Positions 16,454-24,501 of a DNA stretch of 64,000 nucleotides are shown one piece after another. Source of the DNA: Gammaproteobacteria bacterium (GTDB lineage Bacteria > Pseudomonadota > Gammaproteobacteria > Acidiferrobacterales > SZUA-150). The position numbers and the translations under genes are program-made. Below the pieces are notes generated by a model, which saw nothing but the letters and a program-made list of their open reading frames with translations, had not been told where the DNA came from and did not search any database. Position 1 is the stretch's first letter. Each line of letters begins with the position of its first letter. The DNA is taken from assembly GCA_029880545.1 (NCBI GenBank), contig JAOUOD010000004.1:205712-269711 (forward strand). Direction: 5' to 3'.

Positions 16454-17500
16454 TCAGGACCGGTTGTGCAGTCTCTGCACGACAAACAGGGCAAAACTGA
16501 ACAGCACCAGTGCGCCGGCCTGGTGCGTTGCCCCCAGGCTTACAGGTACAGCCATGAGCAGGGTCGCGATGCCAAGACCAAATTGAATGAACAGCATGAC
16601 CAGCAGTGCGTTGAGCCCCAGGCGCAGTTGGCGCGTGAGCATTTGCCGGCGAGCCGATATCCACAGCAGCGGAATGGTGACGAACAGTACCAGTGCAAGC
16701 ATTCGATGGTTGAACTGGATAGTTGCCAGGTTTTCAAACAGGTTAATGTACCAGGGGCTTAGTGCCATGCTGCCCGGTGGCAGCCATTGGCCGGCCATCA
16801 ACGGGTAGGTATTGAATACCAGTCCAGCCTTGGTGCCAGCGACGAAACCGCCGGAAACAATCATTAGCACGATCAGTGCGGTAACCAGAATACTGTTACT
16901 GAACAGTTTGCGGTTGTTACTGCTGTTCGGTAGTGGTTCCCGGTCAGGCAGCAGCCCAAGCGCAACCCAGAGCATGTAACCGTAGATAGACAGCGCTGCC
17001 AGCAAGTGGGCGGTTAGCCTGTATTGGCTGACATGAGGCTTGTCTACCAATCCGCTTTTGACCATGTACCAGCCCAGCAGCCCCTGGAGCCCCCCGAGAA
17101 CAAACATGATAGCCAGTTTGGGAATCAGCGGTCTGCGCACATAGCCGCGCATGAGAAAATACAAAAATGGTACCAGGAACGCGAGACCAATTATTCGACC
17201 CAGCAGTCGATGACTATACTCAAACCAGAATATCGACTTGAATTCATCAACGCTCATGCCCTGGTTGATTTTCTGGTACTCGGGAAACTGCTTGTATTTG
17301 TCGAATGTTTGTTGCCAGGCTTCGTCGCCTATGGGTGGCACTACGCCCATAATGGGAGCCCATTCGACCATGGATAACCCGGAACGGGTGAGCCGGGTTA
17401 CACCTCCCAGTACGACCATGGCAAAAATCAGTGCGCAAATTACCAGCAGCCAGATGGCCAGGTGCCGATCCCGGTCGGCTTTAATGCTTGTTGTTGTCAT
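16454..17500 (-). CDS. ctaA: Heme A synthase (COX15/CtaA)
   Basis: An inner-membrane enzyme that oxidises the C8 methyl of heme O to make heme A for aa3-type cytochrome oxidases. The ATG of MTTTSIKADRD has GGAGG five bases upstream and gives 348 residues; the longer frame to 17563 lacks such support. About eight membrane helices are visible, with the paired histidine segments expected for heme ligation (WFEYSHRLLGR, QFNHRMLALV, QYRLTAHLLAAL, ATHQAGALVL) and the early VLGGVTRLTRSGLSMV motif. It is of the COX15 length and pattern. No cytochrome oxidase subunit or heme O synthase is in the window. It is divergent from the NapF-like gene, with a perfect FNR box in between. Confidence 0.92.
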   Translation of the reverse strand: MTTTSIKADRDRHLAIWLLVICALIFAMVVLGGVTRLTRSGLSMVEWAPIMGVVPPIGDEAWQQTFDKYKQFPEYQKINQGMSVDEFKSIFWFEYSHRLLGRIIGLAFLVPFLYFLMRGYVRRPLIPKLAIMFVLGGLQGLLGWYMVKSGLVDKPHVSQYRLTAHLLAALSIYGYMLWVALGLLPDREPLPNSSNNRKLFSNSILVTALIVLMIVSGGFVAGTKAGLVFNTYPLMAGQWLPPGSMALSPWYINLFENLATIQFNHRMLALVLFVTIPLLWISARRQMLTRQLRLGLNALLVMLFIQFGLGIATLLMAVPVSLGATHQAGALVLFSFALFVVQRLHNRS

Positions 17501-17566
17501 ATCTTCCTCCTCATCCGGGCTGAATCTTACCCAATATGGACGCTCCAAGTCAGGCCCATACAAATA

Positions 17567-17580
17567 TTGATTCGTATCAA
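17567..17580. promoter_or_regulatory. Perfect FNR box
   Basis: TTGATTCGTATCAA matches the FNR consensus TTGAT-N4-ATCAA at every fixed position. It lies between divergent ctaA and the NapF-like gene. Its centre (17573.5) is at exactly -41.5 relative to the start predicted from the TATAGT -10 element, the class II activator position. This window also encodes an FNR whose recognition helix keeps the residues that read TTGAT. Confidence 0.85.
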
Positions 17581-17602
17581 TGAATGATTCGCAGTCCGCC
17601 TC

Positions 17603-17608
17603 TATAGT
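17603..17608 (+). promoter_or_regulatory. -10 element of an FNR-dependent promoter
   Basis: TATAGT predicts a transcript start near 17615, 53 bp before the ATG of the NapF-like gene. No good -35 hexamer is present, as expected when FNR occupies that position. Confidence 0.6.
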
Positions 17609-17667
17609 TCAAACTTGGGGAAAATCAGGAAAACAGCGCAGCACAGAATACTGCTGACAGCACATTT

Positions 17668-18228
17668 ATGGTTGAGGGGAAACGAAAAGGTGACTTGATT
17701 CGGGGGCTGATGATGCAGGCCGCCGAGGAACAATTGTCCGAGATGGGCGAGGGTTTGCCGCGCTGCTGTGTGCGGCCACCGTTTGCCCTGCCTGAGGCGC
17801 AATTCCTGCGCCGTTGTACCCATTGCGCGGACTGTGTTCACGCGTGTCCCCATCATGCGCTGCACCTGCTGCCCGCCCGCTGCGGTTTTCTGCGTTCGGC
17901 AACGCCGGCGATGGAGCTTTGCCGGCACGCCTGCCATTTGTGTGAAGACTGGCCATGCGTGTCAGCTTGCGAAACCGGCGCGTTGCGTATGCCTGAGCCG
18001 GGAGAAATGCCGCGGTTGGGGCTGTTGTCGGTTGTTGCCGAGCGGTGCCTGGCTTCCCCCGATCAGGACTGTGACGCCTGCCTGACCGTCTGCCCGGTTG
18101 ACGGTGCCATCTACCGTACCGACAGTTACAAGCCGGTTATTGACAGCGGTCATTGTCCGGGTTGCGGCTTGTGCCTTGAAAGCTGCATCGCCGAGCCCAA
18201 GGCCATTGAAATGCGTTTTGTCGCATAG
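17668..18228 (+). CDS. NapF-like ferredoxin with four cysteine clusters
   Basis: A 186-residue cytoplasmic iron-sulfur protein. Four [4Fe-4S]-type cysteine groups are seen in order: CTHCADCVHACP, CRHACHLCEDWPC with a trailing SAC, CDACLTVCP, and CPGCGLCLESC. The spacing matches the NapF family (accessory ferredoxin of periplasmic nitrate reductase) rather than simple 2x[4Fe-4S] ferredoxins. No other nap genes are present, so it may serve another anaerobic reductase. The start at 17668 is the first ATG; ATG codons at 17710 and 17713 are alternatives behind GGGGG. An FNR box with class II spacing lies just upstream, which fits induction when oxygen is low. Confidence 0.8.
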   Translation: MVEGKRKGDLIRGLMMQAAEEQLSEMGEGLPRCCVRPPFALPEAQFLRRCTHCADCVHACPHHALHLLPARCGFLRSATPAMELCRHACHLCEDWPCVSACETGALRMPEPGEMPRLGLLSVVAERCLASPDQDCDACLTVCPVDGAIYRTDSYKPVIDSGHCPGCGLCLESCIAEPKAIEMRFVA

Positions 18229-18273
18229 AAATTAGGGGCGAAGTCCGAATCTTCTGGCGATATACTTCAGTTC

Positions 18274-19281
18274 ATGACTCAGCATAATCCAGCTTCAGCT
18301 CCCGTTCTGACGGACCCGTTTGGCCGTCATATTGAATATGTCCGGCTTTCCGTGACTGACCGTTGCAACCTGCGTTGCAGTTATTGCTTGCCCAAGGGGT
18401 TCCGGGATTTTGAGGTTCCTGATGAGTGGCTGGATTTTGCAGAAATAGAAACCCTGATGCGCGCTTTCGCCGCGATGGGTTTGAAGCGTGTACGCCTTAC
18501 TGGCGGAGAACCGCTGGTTCGAAAAGGGTTGCCGGAGCTGGCAGCGCGACTGCATGCCATCCCGGGAATCAGTGACTTGTCGCTCAGCACCAATGCTGTA
18601 TTGCTTGAAAGGCACGCCGAGTCTCTGCGCCAGGCCGGTATCAGTCGTCTCAATATCAGTCTCGACAGCCTGAAGCCCCAGCGTTTTTCGGAGATCACCG
18701 GTGGCGGTCGACTGGACAAGGCGTTGGCAGGAATTATGGCGGCCAAGGACGCCGGCTTTGGCCCTGTCAAAATCAATATGGTGGCCCTGAAAGGCATCAA
18801 CGATGATGAATACGAGCACATGGTGGAATTCTGCCTTGAGCACGACTTTACCCTGCGCTTCATTGAAACCATGCCCGTGGGCAGTACCGGTCGCTGGGCG
18901 TCCAGCCACTATCATAGCCTGGACGACGTTCGCGCCCTGCTAAAACGCCGGTTCGAGCTGGTCCCCGGCGTCATGCCCGGTGGCGGTCCGGCGCGCTATG
19001 AGCAAGTCGCCGGAACCGAGTTGCGTATCGGGTTTATTACTCCCATATCACGACATTTTTGTGAAACCTGTAACCGGGTACGCTTGTCTGCTGATGGCCA
19101 GCTGTACCTGTGCCTGGGCCAGGATGCCCGATATGATTTACGCTCGGTATTGCGCAGTGGCGCTGATGACGCCGCGTTGCAGGCCGCTATTGTTGAGGCG
19201 CTGGCCCTCAAACCGCAAAAGCACGAGTTTACCGACAAGCCGGAACAAGTCGTTCGATTCATGTCCATGACCGGCGGTTGA
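18274..19281 (+). CDS. moaA: GTP 3',8-cyclase
   Basis: Radical-SAM enzyme that begins molybdenum cofactor synthesis by cyclising GTP, acting with MoaC. The N-terminal SAM cluster is CNLRCSYC and the second, substrate-side cluster is CETCNRVRLS followed by LCLG. Other family features are RLTGGEPLVRK, LSLSTNA, LNISLDSL and the C-terminal double glycine MTGG needed for activity. The length of 335 is typical. No ribosome site is visible, and TATACT at 18261-18266 puts a predicted transcript start within a base or so of the ATG, so translation may be leaderless. It lies 45 bp after the NapF-like gene on the same strand. Confidence 0.95.
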   Translation: MTQHNPASAPVLTDPFGRHIEYVRLSVTDRCNLRCSYCLPKGFRDFEVPDEWLDFAEIETLMRAFAAMGLKRVRLTGGEPLVRKGLPELAARLHAIPGISDLSLSTNAVLLERHAESLRQAGISRLNISLDSLKPQRFSEITGGGRLDKALAGIMAAKDAGFGPVKINMVALKGINDDEYEHMVEFCLEHDFTLRFIETMPVGSTGRWASSHYHSLDDVRALLKRRFELVPGVMPGGGPARYEQVAGTELRIGFITPISRHFCETCNRVRLSADGQLYLCLGQDARYDLRSVLRSGADDAALQAAIVEALALKPQKHEFTDKPEQVVRFMSMTGG

Positions 19282-19449
19282 CGGGGAATTCCCGACCGGT
19301 AATGACGTTGGCCACGCATTCCTAGTGTTTGGCCGGTTTTTTCTGTAGTCTTTTCCCGCCTGATCATTCAATACATATTATTACTTTCTGGTTGTTTGTC
19401 TGGCCCCGGCAGTCTGGATACAGGCAGACGCGGGAGTTCGGATAATTTC

Positions 19450-20331
19450 GTGAGGCGAGCGGTTTTGGGTCCAGGATTGAGAGTCGTATCGGTATTTTTG
19501 CTGGCGCTGTTGGCGGCAACGGTGTCGGGTTGCACCTACGTGGTAAGCCTGGCTGCTGACGAATTGGCCACCAACCTGGGGGCGGCAGTTCGCAACCAGA
19601 ACGATCCGGAAACCGTGCGCCAGGGCGCGCCCGCCTACCTGTTGCTGGTAGACAGCCTGGTCGAGGGTGACGGAAACAATTATCGTGTCCTGTTTGCCGG
19701 GGCGCGAATCTATGATTCCTACTCCAGTATTTTCGTCAATGATGTTGACCGTGCACGGCGGTTGAGCGGCAAGGCATGGAGCCATGTCAACAAGGGCCTT
19801 TGTCTGAAACGCAAGGCGTACTGTGATTTGAGTACGAAATCCTTCGCCGAGTATTCCGGGGTAATTTCAAAAGTCGAAGACAGTGATGCCGCCGCCCTGT
19901 ATACCTATGCCAGTGTCTGGGCGGGCTGGATCCAGGTCAACAGCGGAAACTGGAAAATAGTCGCCGACATTCCCAAGGTGCGTGTTGCCATGGAGCGCGT
20001 AGCACAGCTGCACCCCGATCATGACCAGGGCGTGATATACCTCTACCTGGGTGGCCTGGCGTCATTGTTGCCACCGGCACTGGGAGGGAAACCTGAAGAA
20101 GCGCGACAGTTTTTCGAAAAGGCCTTTGATCTTTCGGACAAAAAGAATCTGATGGCCCAGGTCATGCTGGCGGAAAAATACGCGCGTCCGACATTTAATC
20201 GCAAATTGCACGATAGTGTGTTGAAACAAGTGGTTGCTGCCAATGTCGAGGCCAGCGGCTTTACCCTGACCAATGTCCTGGCGCAGGAACGTGCACAAAA
20301 ACTTTTAAGGTCTGCCAATGAGTATTTCTAG
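19450..20331 (+). CDS. TatT-family TRAP-associated lipoprotein
   Basis: A periplasmic lipoprotein of about 293 residues related to TatT, the TPR-containing partner found with some TRAP transporters. I use the GTG at 19450 because it gives a signal sequence VRRAVLGPGLRVVSVFLLAL and a lipobox AATVSGC; an upstream TTG at 19396 would add 18 polar residues. The mature part is mainly helical with TPR-like segments (LLLVDSLVEG, AGARIYDSYSS, LYLGGLASLLPP, EEARQFFEKAFDLS). TatT trimers are known to bind DctP-type receptors and are thought to pass hydrophobic ligands. The end overlaps the next gene by 14 bp, which makes a shared transcript very likely. Confidence 0.85.
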   Translation: MRRAVLGPGLRVVSVFLLALLAATVSGCTYVVSLAADELATNLGAAVRNQNDPETVRQGAPAYLLLVDSLVEGDGNNYRVLFAGARIYDSYSSIFVNDVDRARRLSGKAWSHVNKGLCLKRKAYCDLSTKSFAEYSGVISKVEDSDAAALYTYASVWAGWIQVNSGNWKIVADIPKVRVAMERVAQLHPDHDQGVIYLYLGGLASLLPPALGGKPEEARQFFEKAFDLSDKKNLMAQVMLAEKYARPTFNRKLHDSVLKQVVAANVEASGFTLTNVLAQERAQKLLRSANEYF

Positions 20332-21337
20332 AAAATTCGGATTGCAGGGACTGATGCTGGCCATGATGGCCGGCCTGTCTGTTTCAACGGCCCAGGCGCT
20401 GACGCTGAAAATCGCCACCTTGTCACCTGAAGGCACGGCGTGGATGCAGAAGATGCGTGCCGGTGCCGCAGAGATTTCGGAAAAAACATCTGATCGGGTC
20501 AACTTCAAGTTTTACCCCGGCGGCATCATGGGTGATGATGAAAGCGTGTTGCGCAAGATGCGAGTCGGTCAACTGCACGGCGGCGCGATTACCGGCGGCA
20601 GCCTGGCAAAGATTCTGCCTGACATGCTTGCCTATAATATGCCGTTTGCTTTCCGTAACCTCGACGAAGTGGACACGGTGCGGGCTATCATTGATCCTGA
20701 ACTGATCGCCGGCCTGGACAAAAAGAGCTATGTCAGTTTTGGCCTGGCCGAAGGCGGCTTCGCCTACCTGATGTCCAACAAGGCGGTGCATTCAGTTGCC
20801 GACCTCAAGGACCTGAAAGTATGGGCGCCCAACGGGGACAGGATTACTTACGCAGTGTTCCAGCAGGGCGGTGTTACCCCGGTAGCACTGCCGGTGTCCG
20901 ATGTACTGACCGGGCTACAGACCGGGCTGATCAATACCGTCAGCGGACCACCTATAGCGGCTATCGCGCTGCAGTGGCATACACGCGTCACTCATCTAAC
21001 CAATCTGCCGCTAATGTATATTTACGCGCTTATGGTGATCGACAAGAAGCAATTCATGAAAATATCTCCGGCGGACAGGACTATTGTGCGTGATGTCATG
21101 GAGAGAATTTACAAGGAAATAGACCGGGCCAACCGTGCCGATAACGATCAGGCAATTGCAGCATTAAAATCACAGGGCATCACCTATGTTGAGCTTGAAC
21201 AGGCGGAACGCAAGCGCTGGTATGAAATTGCCACCGGTGCCGCCAATCAGCTCAGGCAGCAGGGAGTCGTCGGTGGCAAGACGGTGGACAAGATGTTCGG
21301 AATCCTGAAGAGTTCTCGTGCCGCTGAAAAAAAATGA
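20318..21337 (+). CDS. dctP: TRAP transporter substrate-binding protein (DctP type)
   Basis: The periplasmic solute receptor of a TRAP uptake system, 339 residues. The signal peptide runs to about SVSTAQA, followed by LTLKIATLSPEGTAWMQKM, which is the usual start of the mature DctP fold. LKVWAPNGDRITYAVFQQGG and the following hinge region are also typical; the carboxylate-binding arginine that most family members have cannot be placed with confidence by eye. With a TatT partner the substrate may be a larger or lipophilic carboxylate rather than a C4-dicarboxylate. Translationally overlapped by TatT upstream and by the small permease downstream (4 bp). Confidence 0.9.
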   Translation: MSISRKFGLQGLMLAMMAGLSVSTAQALTLKIATLSPEGTAWMQKMRAGAAEISEKTSDRVNFKFYPGGIMGDDESVLRKMRVGQLHGGAITGGSLAKILPDMLAYNMPFAFRNLDEVDTVRAIIDPELIAGLDKKSYVSFGLAEGGFAYLMSNKAVHSVADLKDLKVWAPNGDRITYAVFQQGGVTPVALPVSDVLTGLQTGLINTVSGPPIAAIALQWHTRVTHLTNLPLMYIYALMVIDKKQFMKISPADRTIVRDVMERIYKEIDRANRADNDQAIAALKSQGITYVELEQAERKRWYEIATGAANQLRQQGVVGGKTVDKMFGILKSSRAAEKK

Positions 21338-21867
21338 TCGACCTTAATCATAACGGCCTGGATGCACCAAAACCGCCGCCGCCGGCATCACCGCTGATCG
21401 CAAAACTGCATTACCTTGAAGATGTCATGCTGGTTGTCTTGATCGGTGCGATGGCATTGTTCGCTATTGCCCAGATACTGCTGCGCAACCTGTTTGGCGG
21501 CGGCCTGGTCTGGGCCGACCCGCTATTGCGTGCACTGGTGCTGTGGGTAGCCATGATCGGTGCCATGGTGGCGACGCGGGACAATCGTCATATTCGAATT
21601 GATGTGCTGTCGCGCTATCTTCCGAAGCGCTGGACTCATTGGCTGCATCTGCTGATCCACGGGGTGTCATTTTTCATATGCCTGTTGCTGGCATGGCACA
21701 GCATGCGTTTTGTTGGCATGGAGCTGGAAGCGGGAACAACCGCATTTGCATTTGTTACGACCTGGATTGTTGCCGCAGTCATACCACTGGGATTCAGCGT
21801 CATGGCGCTGCGTTTTGCCCTGTATGCACTGCATGAATTATCCGGTATCACGGGTATCAGCAAATGA
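21334..21867 (+). CDS. dctQ: TRAP transporter small permease (DctQ type)
   Basis: The four-helix inner-membrane small subunit of the TRAP system, 177 residues. Helices are seen around VMLVVLIGAMALFAIAQILL, ALVLWVAMIGAMVATRD, LLIHGVSFFICLLLAW and IVAAVIPLGFSVMALRF. The DctQ signature LLRNLFGGGLVWAD and TRDNRHIRIDVLSRYLP is present. Start and stop codons overlap those of the neighbouring genes by 4 bp on both sides, so the three subunits are translationally coupled. Confidence 0.9.
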   Translation: MIDLNHNGLDAPKPPPPASPLIAKLHYLEDVMLVVLIGAMALFAIAQILLRNLFGGGLVWADPLLRALVLWVAMIGAMVATRDNRHIRIDVLSRYLPKRWTHWLHLLIHGVSFFICLLLAWHSMRFVGMELEAGTTAFAFVTTWIVAAVIPLGFSVMALRFALYALHELSGITGISK

Positions 21868-23132
21868 TTCCCGCGCTGCTGCTAATCCTCGCCTTGCTGG
21901 GTACGCCCCTGTTTATTGTCATTGCGGCATCGGCACTGTACGGTTTTCACCAGGGAGAGATAGATCTTTCCGTTGTCATTATTGAAATTTACAGGCTGGT
22001 TGAAACACCGGTACTGGTAGCGATACCGCTGTTTACACTGGCCGGGTATCTTTTGAGTCATACCCAGGCATCGAGCCGACTGGTTAACCTGGTTGATGCG
22101 CTGTTTGGCTGGTTGCCCGGTGGACTCGCGCTGGTGGCGCTGGCCGCCTGTGCCATGTTCACCGCGTTGACCGGCGCCTCGGGCGTAACCATTATCGCTC
22201 TTGGTGCCTTGCTTTACCCGGCCCTGATCAAGGGCGGGTATGCCGAGCGTTTCAGCCTTGGACTGATTACGTCATCCGGCAGCCTGGGCTTGTTGTTCCC
22301 GCCATCCATTGCGCTGATTCTTTACGGCGTTATTGTCCAGCAAGTGGGTGTCGGTGCACCGGTTTCCATAGATGAGCTGTTTGTTGCCGGCATTGCTCCA
22401 GGATTGCTGATGCTGTTATTGCTTGGCAGCTGGTGCGTGTTTCACAGCCCGGCCATGGAAAAGAAGCCATCTGACTGGCAGACGATCCGCAAGGCGGTTT
22501 ACCTGGCGCGATGGGAGATTCCTATTCCATTTGTTGTGCTGGGCGGCATTTATGGTGGAGTGCTGGCCATATCAGAAGCGGCCGCCGCGCTGCTGCTGTA
22601 CGTACTGGTCGTGTCACTGTTTGTGCTTCGTGAGATCAGGCCGCGGCAGTTGTCGGAGATCATGCATGAAGCCATGGTATTGATCGGCGGCGTACTGATT
22701 ATCCTCGCGGTCTCACTGGCATCTACCAACTACATGGTGGACGCGCAGATACCGCAAAAGTTGCTGGCATTCGTTCGTGAGTATGTCGACAGCAAGCTGA
22801 CTTTCCTGATTCTGCTCAACCTGTTTCTTTTGATGCTGGGCATGATGCTGGATATATTTTCCGCGCTGGTGATTATTGTTCCGTTGATATTGCCGATGGC
22901 CGTGAGCTATGGTGTCCACCCGGTGCATCTTGGCATTATTTTCCTGGCCAACATGCAGATCGGGTATTTCACGCCGCCGGTGGGCATGAACCTGTTTATT
23001 GCCAGTTTCCGGTTTAATCGTCCGGTCATGGAGCTGTACCGGGCCAGTATTCCGTTCATGTTTATCATGATGCTGGCAGTACTGATTATTACCTATTGGC
23101 CGACGCTGTCCCTGTTTGCCATCAGCCAATGA
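21864..23132 (+). CDS. dctM: TRAP transporter large permease (DctM type)
   Basis: The 422-residue transport subunit that couples solute import to Na+ or H+ entry. About a dozen hydrophobic helices are present and family segments can be read: PLFTLAGYLLSHT, FTALTGASGVTIIALGALLYP, GLITSSGSLGLLFPPSIALIL, and near the C-terminus LDIFSALVIIVPLILP and GYFTPPVGMNLFIASFRF. These include the two conserved hairpin-like regions around the G-S-x-G and T-P-P-V-G motifs. It is the last transporter gene; a thioredoxin-like gene follows 27 bp later and may be in the same transcript. Confidence 0.92.
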   Translation: MIPALLLILALLGTPLFIVIAASALYGFHQGEIDLSVVIIEIYRLVETPVLVAIPLFTLAGYLLSHTQASSRLVNLVDALFGWLPGGLALVALAACAMFTALTGASGVTIIALGALLYPALIKGGYAERFSLGLITSSGSLGLLFPPSIALILYGVIVQQVGVGAPVSIDELFVAGIAPGLLMLLLLGSWCVFHSPAMEKKPSDWQTIRKAVYLARWEIPIPFVVLGGIYGGVLAISEAAAALLLYVLVVSLFVLREIRPRQLSEIMHEAMVLIGGVLIILAVSLASTNYMVDAQIPQKLLAFVREYVDSKLTFLILLNLFLLMLGMMLDIFSALVIIVPLILPMAVSYGVHPVHLGIIFLANMQIGYFTPPVGMNLFIASFRFNRPVMELYRASIPFMFIMMLAVLIITYWPTLSLFAISQ

Positions 23133-23159
23133 TGCATCCTGTTTCCATGAATCCTTCTT

Positions 23160-24017
23160 ATGGACAGTAATCCCGATTTTGTTTTCGATGCAACTGACGA
23201 GTCATTCCGGCAACTGGTCCTGGAAAACTCGACCCGGGGGCCTGTGCTGGTTAATTTCTGGTCGGCGGGCGTGGGTCCGTGCCTGCGCGTGTGGGACACA
23301 CTCAAGGCGTTGGTACAAAGCTATCAAGGCCGGTTTCTGCTGGTAAATATCAATACCGACAGCTATGGCCAGTTGTCCAGGCAGCTCGGAGTCAACAGTC
23401 TGCCCACCGTGCATATCTATCGTGATGGCGAGGTGGTGCATCGTATCCACGGGGCTGAGTCGGAGAAATCCTTCATCGACGCCATTGATCGATACCTGGC
23501 TACGCCGTCTGACAAGGTATTGGCTCACGCAACCGCCTTGTTTCATTCGGGCGATCAGGGCAAGGCAGTTGATGTTCTGGTACAGCTGGTTGCGGCCGAT
23601 CCGTTCAATATGCGGGTTACTGCTGCCTTGCTGAAATTCCTGATCGTCATGAAGGCCTATCAGCGTGGACTGGATGTGGTGGCCGGTCTTGACGAATCCA
23701 TGCAGCAGAAGCCGGAGATAGGCTCACTGAAAACCCATCTTGAGCTGCTGGTCGAATCCGGGCACGACAGATCAGCATTAATTGATGAACTGGCTCGCAA
23801 CGATTTGCCGGAAACCCGGTTCAGGCTGGCGGCAACCTGCGTACTGGAAAATGATTTTGAAGCGGCGCTTGAACAGCTCATGATTGTAGTCGAAAAGCAT
23901 CGGCATTTTCGCGATGATATTGGTCGACGTAGTATGCTTGCCCTGTTCGACCTGCTTGGTCGCGATCACCCGTTGACCTCCGTTTATTGGCAAAAACTCA
24001 GCAGCTATCTGCACTAG
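23160..24017 (+). CDS. Thioredoxin-fold/TPR protein, YbbN (CnoX)-like, single-cysteine
   Basis: A 285-residue protein with an N-terminal thioredoxin fold and a C-terminal TPR-like helical region, the layout of the YbbN/CnoX chaperone-like family. The thioredoxin segment reads VLVNFWSAGVGPCLRVWDTL: where thioredoxins have C-G-P-C this has V-G-P-C, so only the resolving-position cysteine remains and normal dithiol exchange is not possible. The cis-proline loop (VNSLPTVHIYRDGEVV) is intact. Family members bind unfolded proteins and protect them from overoxidation; a holdase or mixed-disulfide role is inferred here. It follows the TRAP operon by 27 bp. Confidence 0.8.
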   Translation: MDSNPDFVFDATDESFRQLVLENSTRGPVLVNFWSAGVGPCLRVWDTLKALVQSYQGRFLLVNINTDSYGQLSRQLGVNSLPTVHIYRDGEVVHRIHGAESEKSFIDAIDRYLATPSDKVLAHATALFHSGDQGKAVDVLVQLVAADPFNMRVTAALLKFLIVMKAYQRGLDVVAGLDESMQQKPEIGSLKTHLELLVESGHDRSALIDELARNDLPETRFRLAATCVLENDFEAALEQLMIVVEKHRHFRDDIGRRSMLALFDLLGRDHPLTSVYWQKLSSYLH

Positions 24018-24501
24018 ATTCGCCGTGGTATCGTGTTCCTTCCCGGTTCCCCGGCCGATTACCACCTGGCGCCGGTATTGCCGCTCCGTGGCTGATGTAA
24101 TCAACTGCCTGGCAATCCCGGTAACTTGGAAACGCCAATCGATATTTCATCTGCATGTCAGTTTTTTGTTGCAGCCAGCCTCGAAGAGCCTGCCTGGAGC
24201 AGGCCGATGGTATTGCAGCTTCTAAATAAGGCGGCGCGGTGATGTGGTTGGGCGTTGTGGCGTTAAAGTTTCTCTCACTAAAGAGGAGTACGACCAAGTT
24301 TTGGGGTCAGGATGTGGCCCGGCGTAATCGAAAGACCATTTGCTGTCACCCGGCCAAAACGAGGTTTGGCGAGAGTGTTTTTGACCTCGGCCCGGGTGTT
24401 GCCAGGCGGCCGGGGCGGAATCGGGTCAGTATTTACGGGGGCAGACAACAAGACAACAGACGGGGTATCATAAGCTTCCTGACCATCGCAGATTGTACCC
24501 C
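24018..24501. other. Intergenic region before hemN, no gene found
   Basis: A 484-bp stretch without a convincing gene: short open frames on both strands have no ribosome site or recognisable family. A TATCAT -10-like hexamer lies near 24466. TGAT-GTA-ATCA near 24093 resembles an FNR site but has a three-base centre instead of four. No hairpin terminator is evident for the upstream gene. Confidence 0.5.
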
